Assembly (NCBI GenBank): GCA_903936775.1
Contig: CAIZWU010000328.1
Location: forward strand, 1 to 33,984
Direction of reading: 5' to 3'
DNA from: an uncultured bacterium
Lineage (GTDB): Bacteria > Verrucomicrobiota > Verrucomicrobiia > Verrucomicrobiales > V1-33
DNA length: 33,984 nucleotides
The notes under the pieces were generated by a model that made no database searches, had not been told where the DNA came from, and saw nothing but the letters and a program-made list of their open reading frames with translations. The position numbers and the translations under genes were made by a program. Within the stretch, counting starts at the first letter, position 1. Each line of letters opens with the position of its first letter. Shown here one piece after another: positions 16,001 through 23,993 of the stretch.

Positions 16001-18646
16001 CAGGTTCGCGGGATCGGCTCCACCTATGTCTCCGGCAAAAACAAGTGGGGCCTGAAATTCAACCGCACCCACGACTTCCAGGCCTATGACAACTGGGGGA
16101 AACCTTACAAAGAAACCTGGAATTCCCTCGGCCTGAATGCCTGTGCTTCGCCTTGGGCTTCCGTCAACCGCGGGGCCGCCGGGATCGAGGAGGCTTCCTC
16201 ATTCCGCGCCTATGAACTGGCCGGCCTGCCCGCCCTGCGCACCAACTACGTCCATTGGCGCGTCATCCGGCGCACCGCCGAGGTCAATCCCGCCAGCGCG
16301 ATCATCACCGGCGACCCCATGGGAGCCAGCATCCGCGGCCAATACTCCGGGGACCTCTGGGGACTGTACCTGGCGCTGGAACCCACCGAAGGGAATCTGT
16401 TGGATGAGCGGGGCCTCGGGGATGGGAATATTTACAGCATCGAAGGCAACGCCGGGGACAAAAAACACCAGGCCGACACCCAACCGACCGGGACCGCCGA
16501 CTGGACCGCTTTCAGCAACGGTCTTGCCCAGGCCAGTCAAACTGAAGCGTGGTACCGCGCCAACATGGACCTCCCGGCCCTTTACACCTTCCTCGCCCTG
16601 AACCGGCTGGTCGGAAATACGGATGTGCGGCCCGGCGACAATTACCGCTACTACCATCGGCCGGAAGACAACCGCTGGGTGATCATGCCCTACGATCTTG
16701 ATATGATGTTCATCGCCGCCCACCACTGGGGCGGGTCGATGGACAGCGGGGTGGTCGTCGCCGGTGCCCCCAACAGCATCCGCGCCATCTCCCGCCATCC
16801 CGCTCTGGCGCTGGAATACCGCAACCGCTGCCGGGAACTCCTCAGCCTGATGGCTGGGGACGGCACCGCCACCGGGGGACAAATGGGTCAACTGATCCAG
16901 GAATACGCCCGCCTCGTGAATCCCCCCAATACCGCCCTGACCTGGGCCGACCTTGATGCCGCCATGTGGAATCTCCACCCCCGCAGCGCCGGCAGTGGCG
17001 GCAATACCGGGCAATCCAGCCACCGGGGGAATTTCTTCCGCAGGCTCTACCTGGATGGGGGCCGCGGCGGACTGGGCGGCACCACTGCCACGGGCACCTG
17101 GAGGCGCGATCTGGCGCCCAGCGGTGATTTCAGCGACCACGAAAGCCTGAGTCAGTGGTTCATCAATTATGCCACCAACACCTACCCCGCCACCGCCGCG
17201 GCCTGGGTGCGCAAGGCCACCAGCGTCAGCGGAGGTGGCACCGACAGTGATGTGAACCGGCAAAAGGGTTATGGGTTCAAGTATCTGGAGTGGGAATCCC
17301 TCTACGGGGGCTACGTCAATGCCAATACCAACCCGGCGCCTGCCACCGCCGACCTCGCCTATCCCCACACCCCGGTGATCTTTGCCAGTGGCAGCGCGGA
17401 CTTCGCCGCCAATGACCTGCGATTCACCAGCACGGATTTCACCGACCCCCAGGGCAATGCCACCGCTGCCGCCGTCCAATGGCGCCTCGGCGAAATCTCC
17501 GCTCCCGGCATTCCTGGCTATGATGCCTCACAACCTTCCATTTACGAAATCACCCCGGTCTGGACCTCCGCCGAAATCCCCCTCACCACCCCCTCGGTGG
17601 CCGAAGTCAGGGTGCCCGGCAGTTCCGTGGTGCCGGGCCATACCTACCGCGCCCGCGTCCGCCACAAGGACACCACCGGCCGCTGGTCCTATTGGTCGGC
17701 CCCCATCCAGTTCATTGCCGCCAGCGTGGATACCAGCGTCTACCAGAACAGCCTCCGCATCACCGAAATCAACTACGATCCCGCTCCCGTGACCCCCGCG
17801 GAACAGGCCCATCCCCTCTGGGACGGGCTTTGGACGGCAGCCCAGTTTGAATACATCGAACTGACCAATATCAGTGCCACCGGTATTTTGCTCACCGATG
17901 TGCGCTTCACCAAGGGCATCGACTACAATTTCCCCGAAGGCACCCTCCTCGCTGCCGGCGCCAGAATCATCATCGCCAAAAATCCGGTGGCCTTCACCAT
18001 CCGTTATGGGGCGGGCCTGCCCCTTGGTCCCACCGGCTTCGATCCCGACAGCCTGAGCAATAGCGGCGAGCAGATCAAACTCAGTTATGGCGCCGGCATC
18101 ACCATCTTCGATTTCGACTATGACAACATCGCCCCGTGGCCCACTTCCCCGAATCAAACCGGCTCCAGCCTGGTGTTGATCACCCCCGAAAAAGCCAACC
18201 TCAACCATGGCGACCCCATGGAATGGCGCGCCAGCCGTCAGACGACCGGCAATCCCGGCAGCGATGACCGCACCAGCTATACGCAATGGGCCACCAACTT
18301 CCCGGGGATCGGTGGACCGGAAAATGACTTTGACCGGGATGGCATGACCAATCTGATGGAGTTCTCCCTCAACTCTCCGCCCAACCTCTCATCCACCGGA
18401 GATTTGCCGCAGGCCAGCCTCGCCGGCACCGCCTTCCGTTTCACCGTCACCTACGCCCCATGGAACAGCGGCCAGACCCGCCACGTGGAGTTTTCCGATG
18501 CCCTCGCCCCATGGAGCGAATCCGGCATCCTGATCGACCGCATCACCCTGCCCGACGGCCGCTTCGCCGACACCTGGCAAAGCTACCAGCCCATCGCTCC
18601 CGGGACCCCCCGCCAGTTCGCCCGGCTCCGCGTCAGCGTCCCGTGA
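13097..18646 (+). CDS. Giant secreted multidomain protein: FN3-like repeats, two lamin-tail domains, CotH domain
   Basis: A 1849-residue protein with a signal peptide (residues 1-22, SPAAP cleavage region). Domain order: an N-terminal beta-sandwich module (about 25-190); four FN3-like repeats of about 102 residues (starting near 195, 297, 399 and 501), each with YYGxTDGG and a YYFRAxxSNxAG close; lamin-tail domain 1 (about 606-715, INEVHYDP...FIELHNPG); a linker domain; a CotH kinase-like domain (about 930-1250); an FN3-like module (about 1420-1540); lamin-tail domain 2 (about 1553-1690); and a C-terminal DRDGMTNLMEFSL module (about 1744-1849) common in Verrucomicrobia. The CotH core has D1181-N1182 and the YDLD motif at 1199-1202 in the metal-binding positions. 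CotH proteins phosphorylate spore-coat proteins in Bacillus; here the target is unknown. It is likely a cell-surface or exported adhesive protein. Confidence 0.87.
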   Translation: MKSPTLRGVLLCLLATALSPAAPVTITEPGFETQTPELTAGQFTATLTPWQETGGPGAAAGFLEFITGFAAEGTDHLGMETGHDVWQDVGVNYAANTVYTFTVAAGNRPAQTANGNASTWLLSTSTGPVYATGSTDASVLAAPGTFADAPPAVLDTIEEPGAVGKPIRLLLRARGNGRSHFDNLRLDASISTQNGRPVGNSTAATAITATGATVGGTVSSVGSAAPTVTIHYGPTDAGSKPGDWPLTKVLPGTFTGAFSTTLTDLANLTRYYYRVRFTNASGSTWGLTTRFFDTTAPPAVINLPATNFTPVSATAGARVTSFSGIAPAVTIYYGTSDGGTTIANWSQSAALGQVSASASGTLSGLQAGTLYYFRAFVSNAAGSAWAPSSLTFTTTNVSLPSIVNRAAGNITLTSAVLNADVTITGNAVPSVTFYYGTTDGGNVPGAWSNTVSAGTGAGKVSAAISGLTTGLTYHFRSAATNSAGTTWSPATTTFHTDLITAPRVRTLPATHVRSTMATLSGEVTSNGNEVPSVTLYWGPTDGGTTPAAWSNTVPLGTSGNPFSRVLTGLIPGNLYYFRAYASNSAGGTWAASTEIFAALAAEAPAPLVINEVHYDPLDPTKFQEFIELHNPGTSAINLAGWRIASAVDYAFGNISIPAGGYFCVVQDPAKFSTTWPAAAANSAGPWVGKLANSGETIELRDASGALVTAVDYGEGFPWPSASRGAGPSMELLHPSLDPGLGGSWRRAPTVPTPGAVNAAKLATSSAAPPAIRQVNHTPQQPTSNTAVPITATVTDPDGVTSVILRYQVVSPGTYIRKSDAAFTAAANWINLPMLDNGTAGDAVAGDSIFTALIPASVQVHRRLIRYQITVTDSLTNSIRVPYADDEQPNFAYFVYDALPAWSGAMRPTAFSGFPATPVQDYPQSLLQSIEPWHLIANESDVINCQYTSQAIFQGCLVHRGKVYDHITYQVRGIGSTYVSGKNKWGLKFNRTHDFQAYDNWGKPYKETWNSLGLNACASPWASVNRGAAGIEEASSFRAYELAGLPALRTNYVHWRVIRRTAEVNPASAIITGDPMGASIRGQYSGDLWGLYLALEPTEGNLLDERGLGDGNIYSIEGNAGDKKHQADTQPTGTADWTAFSNGLAQASQTEAWYRANMDLPALYTFLALNRLVGNTDVRPGDNYRYYHRPEDNRWVIMPYDLDMMFIAAHHWGGSMDSGVVVAGAPNSIRAISRHPALALEYRNRCRELLSLMAGDGTATGGQMGQLIQEYARLVNPPNTALTWADLDAAMWNLHPRSAGSGGNTGQSSHRGNFFRRLYLDGGRGGLGGTTATGTWRRDLAPSGDFSDHESLSQWFINYATNTYPATAAAWVRKATSVSGGGTDSDVNRQKGYGFKYLEWESLYGGYVNANTNPAPATADLAYPHTPVIFASGSADFAANDLRFTSTDFTDPQGNATAAAVQWRLGEISAPGIPGYDASQPSIYEITPVWTSAEIPLTTPSVAEVRVPGSSVVPGHTYRARVRHKDTTGRWSYWSAPIQFIAASVDTSVYQNSLRITEINYDPAPVTPAEQAHPLWDGLWTAAQFEYIELTNISATGILLTDVRFTKGIDYNFPEGTLLAAGARIIIAKNPVAFTIRYGAGLPLGPTGFDPDSLSNSGEQIKLSYGAGITIFDFDYDNIAPWPTSPNQTGSSLVLITPEKANLNHGDPMEWRASRQTTGNPGSDDRTSYTQWATNFPGIGGPENDFDRDGMTNLMEFSLNSPPNLSSTGDLPQASLAGTAFRFTVTYAPWNSGQTRHVEFSDALAPWSESGILIDRITLPDGRFADTWQSYQPIAPGTPRQFARLRVSVP

Positions 18647-18659
18647 CGGGGCTGGCCTG

Positions 18660-18693
18660 CCTTGTCCTCACGCCTCTCAGGATGAGGCCAAGG
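18660..18693. terminator. Hairpin between convergent genes
   Basis: CCTTG-T-CCTCA (18660-18670) pairs with TGAGG-C-CAAGG (18683-18693), a 10-bp stem with one internal mismatch and a 12-nt loop. It lies in the 90-nt gap where the giant secreted-protein gene and nuoF end facing each other, a natural place for a bidirectional terminator. There is no long T-run on either side. Confidence 0.5.
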
Positions 18694-18736
18694 GCCCTGG
18701 CGCCATCGCGGTCAGCCGCCTGGGCTTTGCCCGGAC

Positions 18737-20134
18737 TTAAGCCAGAGCGGCGGCGGCGACCTCGGTTTCCTTGTTGAAGATCCGGCCCTTCAGTTCGGGT
18801 TTGGTGTTGGCTTTGAGTTCGTCGCGGAATTTGGCGATGAAACTCTCGGTGGGCCAGGAGCAGGCTTCCCCGAAGGCACAAATGGTTTTGCCGTCGATCT
18901 GATAGGCGACGCTTTCGAGAGTGTCCACATCCTCCGGGGTGGCATCGCCGGCGGCGATGCGGTCGCTGAGCTTTTTCATCCAGAGGCTGCCTTCGCGGCA
19001 GGGGGTGCACTGGCCGCAGGATTCGTGGGCGTAGAAGTTATTCAGGTTATTGAGCACCCAGGCCATGCTGCGGGTGTCGTCCATGATGATGACCCCGCCG
19101 GAGCCGGCCATGGAGCCGCATTGGGCGATGGTGTCGAAATCCATCGGGATGTCCATCACGGTGAGTTCCCTGATGGAGCCGTCCGGCTGTTTGAGTTTGA
19201 AGACTTCGTCGGCGCGCAGGACCTTGGCGGAAGAGCCACCGGGGATGATGGCTTTGAGGGTGCGGCCGGGTTTGAGACCGCCGCAGAGTTCGTTGATGAC
19301 CTCACCCATGGTGATCTTGCCGACCTGCACTTCGTAATAACCGGGTTTCACCACGTCGCCGCTGACGCAGAGAATGCGGGTGCCGTTGTTGCGCGGGGTG
19401 CCCAGCTTGGCGTATTCCGCCCCGCCGAGTTCGAGGATGTGTTTTACATGGCAGAGGCTCTCCACGTTGTTCACGATGGTGGGGCACATGTAGAGGCCCA
19501 GAGCGGCGGGGAAATACGGCGGCTTGATGCGGGGATAGGGGCGTTTGCCTTCGAGGGATTCGATCAGGCCGGTCTCCTCACCGCAGATGTAAGCGCCGGC
19601 GCCGCGGTGCACGAAGATTTCCAGCTCAAATCCGCTGCCACAGACATTTTTGCCGAGGAAGCCTTTTTGGTGGGCCTCCCAAATGGCCAATTCAAGGATT
19701 TTGGCGGCTTCCGGGAATTCTTCACGGACATAGATGTAAGCGAGGTGGGCCCCGACCGCGAAACAGGAAATCGCCATGCCCTCGATGAGCTGGTGGGGAT
19801 CCTGATGCATGATGTAGCGGTCCTTGAAGGTGCCGGGCTCGGATTCGTCCGCATTGCAGATCAGATAGACCGGTTTGGTGTTGGTCGGAGGGATGAAGGT
19901 CCATTTCACCCCGGTGGGGAAACCGGCACCGCCACGCCCGCGCAGGCCGCTGATTTTCACCTCCTCGGTGATGGCTTTGGGCTCCATCGTCACGGCCTTT
20001 TTCAGCTGGGCATACCCGCCCTCCGCCAGATAGCGGTCCATGGAGGGGTTCCAATCCACCCGGTCCACATTGCGGAAAATCATGCGGTGTTCGCGGGGAT
20101 GAGGTTCCTTGCCGGGCTTGTATTGGATGGCCAT
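18737..20134 (-). CDS. nuoF: NADH-quinone oxidoreductase subunit F (NADH-, FMN- and 4Fe-4S-binding)
   Basis: A 465-residue NuoF/Nqo1-type subunit, where respiratory complex I takes electrons from NADH. The glycine-rich NADH/FMN loop GLRGRGGAGFPTG is at 63-75, and NADESEPGTFKDR follows. The N3 cluster ligands are C373, C376 and C379 (ESCGQCTPCREG) plus C419 (TICAFGEAC). The ATG at 20134 is chosen because family homology starts there; the in-frame ATG at 20230 adds a proline-rich, unrelated stretch. The neighbours on this strand are not nuo genes, so nuoE, nuoG and the rest must be elsewhere. A soluble NAD-reducing hydrogenase or formate dehydrogenase diaphorase subunit is a possible alternative, but the length and motifs fit NuoF best. 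Confidence 0.92.
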   Translation of the reverse strand: MAIQYKPGKEPHPREHRMIFRNVDRVDWNPSMDRYLAEGGYAQLKKAVTMEPKAITEEVKISGLRGRGGAGFPTGVKWTFIPPTNTKPVYLICNADESEPGTFKDRYIMHQDPHQLIEGMAISCFAVGAHLAYIYVREEFPEAAKILELAIWEAHQKGFLGKNVCGSGFELEIFVHRGAGAYICGEETGLIESLEGKRPYPRIKPPYFPAALGLYMCPTIVNNVESLCHVKHILELGGAEYAKLGTPRNNGTRILCVSGDVVKPGYYEVQVGKITMGEVINELCGGLKPGRTLKAIIPGGSSAKVLRADEVFKLKQPDGSIRELTVMDIPMDFDTIAQCGSMAGSGGVIIMDDTRSMAWVLNNLNNFYAHESCGQCTPCREGSLWMKKLSDRIAAGDATPEDVDTLESVAYQIDGKTICAFGEACSWPTESFIAKFRDELKANTKPELKGRIFNKETEVAAAALA

Positions 20135-20236
20135 GGGATGGGAGAAATGAGGGAATAATCGACGGTGGAGGAACGCGTGGGGAGCCCCTGCCGGAATGGG
20201 GGAATTTCCGGTTCCCCGCCCTGCGGGCAAGGGGAT

Positions 20237-20254
20237 TTGTGAAAAGTTTCACAA
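20237..20254 (-). promoter_or_regulatory. Perfect dyad upstream of nuoF
   Basis: TTGTGAAA-AG-TTTCACAA is an 18-nt perfect palindrome, flanked by GGGG (20231-20234) and CCCC (20256-20259) that could extend it into a bulged hairpin. It lies about 100 nt upstream of the nuoF start and 68 nt after the stop of the DUF2721 gene. It may be an operator for nuoF or a terminator stem of the upstream gene; the sequence alone does not decide. Confidence 0.5.
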
Positions 20255-20321
20255 GCCCCGGCCATCGCACCCGTGAGGAGGCGCCAGGGTCCCGTAAGAA
20301 GCCCGCAGCATCCTCCGTGTT

Positions 20322-20747
20322 TTAGGATTTCCCCCGCTGATTCTGCTCGTATTGGGCTTCCGCGGTTTCCATTTGGCGCAGCAGAATATCGAGCGCGCCG
20401 CCGGAGCGGATGATTTCCCGCAGGCATTGCACGATGGAAGCGGCCATGAAAAAGAGGGCGATGGCAAAAAATCCGGTGCCGCTACGGACGAGGCCGGCCA
20501 GGACCAAGATGACGGACCCGAGGCAAAACAGCAGGCTGATCATGCCGAGCGCCTGCATCTGGCGGATCAGCCGCATGCGGAACCGCAGGTTCTCAATCTG
20601 GGCGCGCACTTCGGGTTCGTGTCCGGCCACGTAGTCGGAATGCAGCTTCCGGATCAGCGAAGCCAGCGCGAGATAACGGTTGGTGTAGGCCAGCATCAGC
20701 AGGCTGATGGCGGGGAACAGAATGGCGGGAGTGTTGATCTCGATCAT
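20322..20747 (-). CDS. DUF2721 family small membrane protein
   Basis: A 141-residue protein that opens with TPAILFPAISLLMLAYTNRYLALASLIR, the signature of DUF2721. Three membrane segments are visible (about residues 7-25, 66-86 and 90-110), with an amphipathic charged stretch between the first two and a charged C-terminal tail (ETAEAQYEQNQRGKS). Its function is unknown in the family. It starts 24 nt after the stop of the HAD-family gene on the same strand, so the two are probably co-transcribed. Confidence 0.82.
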   Translation of the reverse strand: MIEINTPAILFPAISLLMLAYTNRYLALASLIRKLHSDYVAGHEPEVRAQIENLRFRMRLIRQMQALGMISLLFCLGSVILVLAGLVRSGTGFFAIALFFMAASIVQCLREIIRSGGALDILLRQMETAEAQYEQNQRGKS

Positions 20748-20771
20748 GGCAGGCGCGCTGGGATCGGGTGA

Positions 20772-21653
20772 TCAGGTATGCCCCGGCGCAGCCACCCGCG
20801 AATCCTCGATTTCCTCCCGGCGGGTGCGCAGAATGCGTTCGGCGATTTCGCGGATCATCTCATCAAGGATCAGCCGGAGATGGCTGCCCCCACGGTAGTC
20901 GCTGGGAGCAATGTGTTTGATGCGGTTGGCATGGGCACTGAGTTGATAACACTTCCTGAAACTGCTCAGGGTGGGGTCGTTGGGGTTATAGACCGCGATC
21001 GATTGGCCCCCGAACTGTTTCATCACCGTGAAGCAGGGCACGTCGGTAGGGCCATCACCCACATAGATCATGTTGGTGAAGGGCACTGGCCGCAGGTCGG
21101 CCGGCATGTGGTCATTCACATCCTGACTGAGATCCAGCAGGCCTTTGTTGATGCGGAACAGATACTGGGTTTTCTGGGTGTGGGAGATGACGCGTTTGGG
21201 GAAGGTGATGCGGCCTTTGCTGTCAGTGGCGAACTCACAGCCGAAGATCTCCTTCACAAACGGCTTGAGGGCGCTGCCGTCGATCAGGGCCTTCATGCCG
21301 CTGGAGAGGATATAATGCTCAATGCGGATGCCGATGGCGTGGTGCGCGTCGCTGAGCAGGCCGTTCAACTCCGTGAACATCTCCGGCAGGCCGGGATAGA
21401 ACTTCAGATTGGCCCCCAGCCGCACGAGGTCCTCGTTGGTAGGCGGGTCCATCGGCAGGGAGTCCAACAGGGTCTTCAGATAGGCCAGCTCGCTTTCCCA
21501 ACCGTCCTCGCGCACCAGTTGCTGACTCTTCTTCCAAAAGTGGGCCGGGTCGATCCCGTAGGCTGGAAACAGGACCTCATCCTGCATGTAGGTGGGACTG
21601 AGGGTCTGATCGTAATCGTAAACGACAGCAATGGTGTTCTGGGGGACGGACAT
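20772..21653 (-). CDS. HAD-superfamily (phosphoserine-phosphatase-like) hydrolase
   Basis: A 293-residue cytoplasmic HAD protein. Motif I is D13-Y-D15-Q-T17 (nucleophile and acid/base aspartates). Motif II is S117-S118 after a hydrophobic strand, the catalytic lysine is probably K161, and the metal-binding motif is GDGPTD at 199-204. The large helical insert between motifs I and II (about residues 25-110) is a C1-type cap as in phosphoserine phosphatases, but it is longer, so the substrate may differ. The ATG at 21653 leads directly into the motif I strand. It lies 62 nt after the epimerase-like gene and 24 nt before the DUF2721 gene, suggesting one minus-strand transcript. A true SerB role is not supported strongly enough to give the symbol. 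Confidence 0.82.
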   Translation of the reverse strand: MSVPQNTIAVVYDYDQTLSPTYMQDEVLFPAYGIDPAHFWKKSQQLVREDGWESELAYLKTLLDSLPMDPPTNEDLVRLGANLKFYPGLPEMFTELNGLLSDAHHAIGIRIEHYILSSGMKALIDGSALKPFVKEIFGCEFATDSKGRITFPKRVISHTQKTQYLFRINKGLLDLSQDVNDHMPADLRPVPFTNMIYVGDGPTDVPCFTVMKQFGGQSIAVYNPNDPTLSSFRKCYQLSAHANRIKHIAPSDYRGGSHLRLILDEMIREIAERILRTRREEIEDSRVAAPGHT

Positions 21654-21715
21654 CTAGGGGAGATCGAAGGAGTGGGGGAAAGCAGGGCGCAACCTCGCAG
21701 CATACATGCATTTCC

Positions 21716-22606
21716 TCAGTTTTCAGCGCCAAAGACCTCGTGGGCGGTGGAGCGGAGGTCCGGGTGCAGCCAAGTGAATCCTGCGGCGGTGGCAGCAGCG
21801 GGTTTGGCGCGCTGGCTTTGCAGGAAGATCTCGCTGATGCCACCGGGCAGCAGCTTCAGGACAAAGGCCGGCACGGGGAAAAAAGCCGGACGGTGCACCG
21901 CCTGCGCGATCGCGGCGGTAAATTCCTGGTTGGTCACCGGCACCGGAGCCGTGGCGTTGACCGGGCCGCGCAGGGATTCGTTTTCGCAGGCAAACACAAA
22001 AAGCCGGGCCAAATCCTGCACGTGAATCCAGGACGTCCATTGTTTCCCGGTCCCGAGCCGGCCTCCCAGACCCAGTTTAAAAACCCGGCGCAGCAGCACG
22101 GCCGGACCACCGTCGGAGCCCAACACCATCGGGGTCCGCAGACTCACCACCCGGGCGAAGTCCTCCGCTTCCGCAGCAGCGGCTTCCCAGGCGCGGGAAA
22201 CTTCCGCCAGAAACCCCTCTCCGGACGGGCTGGACTCCGTAAGTTCCACCTCGCCAGCATCCCCATAATAGGCCATCCCCGAGGCGCAGACGAACACGCG
22301 GGGCGGCGGGATGGTTTCCCGGAGGCGGAGCACCAGATCGCAGGTGCGGTTGACCCGGCTGCGGCGGATGGCGTCCTTTTTGGCCCCGGTCCAGAGGCCA
22401 AACACCGGTTCCCCCGCGAGATGGACCATGGCATCCACGCCGGAAAAGTCGCTGGTCTGGAGATCGGCGAGACTGCGGACTTCATCGAAAGCAGGATCGG
22501 GCCGGGGACGGCGCGAAAAAGCGATCACCCGGTGCCCCCGCGCCCGGGCGGCGGCGGCCACGTGCTTGCCCACAAATCCAGTTGCTCCGGTAATGCCGAT
22601 GTTCAT
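21716..22606 (-). CDS. TIGR01777-type NAD(P)-binding epimerase (SDR39U1/YfcH family)
   Basis: A 296-residue extended short-chain dehydrogenase-like protein. The Rossmann nucleotide-binding loop GATGFVG is at 7-13. VHLAGEPV, the ASGMAYYGDAG stretch with the catalytic tyrosine region, and the C-terminal DUF1731 segment (LLPGGISEIFLQSQRAKP...) are all typical of the TIGR01777/SDR39U1 family. The family's substrate is not established; a link to cell division or envelope has been suggested only by context. The ATG at 22606 is chosen because MNIGITGATG is the normal N-terminus; the in-frame ATG at 22750 would overlap the divergent gene at 22725. It is probably the first gene of the 22606-18737 minus-strand run. 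Confidence 0.88.
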   Translation of the reverse strand: MNIGITGATGFVGKHVAAAARARGHRVIAFSRRPRPDPAFDEVRSLADLQTSDFSGVDAMVHLAGEPVFGLWTGAKKDAIRRSRVNRTCDLVLRLRETIPPPRVFVCASGMAYYGDAGEVELTESSPSGEGFLAEVSRAWEAAAAEAEDFARVVSLRTPMVLGSDGGPAVLLRRVFKLGLGGRLGTGKQWTSWIHVQDLARLFVFACENESLRGPVNATAPVPVTNQEFTAAIAQAVHRPAFFPVPAFVLKLLPGGISEIFLQSQRAKPAAATAAGFTWLHPDLRSTAHEVFGAEN

Positions 22607-22724
22607 AACCCAAGCTACGTCGGCCACTGGATTCAGCAAGAAAGCAAGATGCGGCAGATTTCTGACGTAGAAGCTGGTCATCCCAATCCAGACCGGACTA
22701 TATCCCACCTTTGGCTTTCCTATT
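22607..22724. promoter_or_regulatory. Divergent promoter region with a long inverted repeat
   Basis: This 118-nt region separates the divergent epimerase and FG-GAP genes, so it must hold both promoters. AGCTACGTC (22613-22621) is repeated inverted as GACGTAGaAGCT (22664-22675), with one extra A and 42 nt between the arms. Distant inverted half-sites like this could be bound by one regulator acting on both genes. Clear -35/-10 elements were not identified. Confidence 0.35.
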
Positions 22725-23948
22725 ATGACTAAAACACAGCTCCTCCTCACCGGTGTCTCCTTCGCGGCACTCCTTTCCGCCCACGCCGCCGCCCCCGCCT
22801 TGCAGTGGAAAACCCAACAACTGACCGGAGACTTTTATGCCGAAGGCGCCGCCGTGGGTGACTTCAACAAGGACGGCGCCAAGGATGTCGCCTACGGACC
22901 CTGGTGGTTTGCGGGTCCGGGCCTGAAGGACCCCCACAACATCTACCCGTCCGAGAAATTCGAGCCCCGCGGTTACTCCAAAAACTTCGTCACCTACGCC
23001 CCCGACCTCAATGCCGACGGCTGGGACGACGTGCTGGTGCTCGGTTTCCCCGGCGATGAGAGCTACTGGTTTGAAAACCCGAAAGGCGGCACCGGAAATT
23101 GGAAAAAACACTCCATCCTGAAAGTGACCGATAACGAATCGCCCACCTGGACGGACCTCACCGGGGACGGCAAACCCGAGATCGTCTGCAGCCAGGGCGG
23201 CTTTTTTGGATATGCTTCCCCTGGCGAGGACCCCACCCAGCCCTGGACCTTTGTCCCCGTTTCCGGCAATGCTGCCGGGGGCCGCTTCACCCACGGCCTC
23301 GGGGTGGGTGATGTGAATGGCGATGGCAAAATGGACATTCTGGAAAAGAACGGCTGGTGGCAGCAACCCGCCGATCCCCGCACCCAGCCCGTTTGGACCT
23401 TCCACGCGGTGCCCTTCGCCCCTGGCGATGGCGGCGCCCAGATGTATGCCTATGATTTCGATGGCGATGGCGACAACGACGTCTTCACCAGTCTCGCGGC
23501 CCACGCCTATGGCCTCGCCTGGTATGAACAGACCAAGTCCGCCGACGGCAAAATCGAATTTGTGCAGCATGAACTGATGTCCAAGGACCCCAAGGCCGCC
23601 AGCAAAACGCCCGTCTACAGCATGCTCCACGCCCTCGACCTCGCCGACGTCAATGGCGACGGCATCAAGGATATCGTCACCGGCAAACGCCACTGGGCCC
23701 ATGCGCCGAAGGAAGATGGCACCGGCGGTGACCCCGGCGCCAACGATCCCGCCGTGATCTACTGGTATGAAGTGAAGCCCGGCGGCACCAGTGGCTCGGC
23801 CGAATTCATCCCCCACCTCATCAACGACAACTCCGGCGTCGGCACTCAGGTCATGATCGCCGATGTGGATGGCAAAGGCACCCCGGAGATTGTCGTCGGC
23901 AACAAAAAGGGCGCTTTCGTCCACGGGGCCTCCCCAGTCAAACCCTGA
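22725..23948 (+). CDS. Secreted FG-GAP/VCBS seven-bladed beta-propeller protein
   Basis: A 407-residue protein with a signal peptide (residues 1-22, ending SAHAA). Seven calcium-loop motifs of the DxNxDGxxD type occur at residues 46-54, 94-102, 144-152, 196-204, 244-252, 308-316 and 380-388. This gives a complete seven-blade propeller with no other domain. Blades carry WF/WYE motifs (YWFENPKGG, AWYEQTK, YWYEVKPGG) as in secreted FG-GAP proteins of Verrucomicrobia and Planctomycetes, where they probably bind ligands or other proteins outside the cytoplasm. There is no catalytic signature. The dihydrouridine synthase gene starts 45 nt downstream on the same strand and may be co-transcribed, but no functional link is evident. 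Confidence 0.85.
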   Translation: MTKTQLLLTGVSFAALLSAHAAAPALQWKTQQLTGDFYAEGAAVGDFNKDGAKDVAYGPWWFAGPGLKDPHNIYPSEKFEPRGYSKNFVTYAPDLNADGWDDVLVLGFPGDESYWFENPKGGTGNWKKHSILKVTDNESPTWTDLTGDGKPEIVCSQGGFFGYASPGEDPTQPWTFVPVSGNAAGGRFTHGLGVGDVNGDGKMDILEKNGWWQQPADPRTQPVWTFHAVPFAPGDGGAQMYAYDFDGDGDNDVFTSLAAHAYGLAWYEQTKSADGKIEFVQHELMSKDPKAASKTPVYSMLHALDLADVNGDGIKDIVTGKRHWAHAPKEDGTGGDPGANDPAVIYWYEVKPGGTSGSAEFIPHLINDNSGVGTQVMIADVDGKGTPEIVVGNKKGAFVHGASPVKP

Positions 23949-23993
23949 CGCCCCGCGCGCTTGCCCGGCGGCATTTGCCGCGCAGGCTGAGAC

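Noticed and set aside
14654..16072. Minus-strand open frame of 472 codons inside the giant secreted-protein gene
   Set aside because: It is a shadow of the coding strand. The Gly/Arg-rich composition lacks domains, and the plus frame has repeats, lamin-tail and CotH domains.
19025..20158. Plus-strand open frame opposite nuoF
   Set aside because: It is a shadow frame rich in Gly, His and Asp; the NuoF cofactor motifs are on the other strand.
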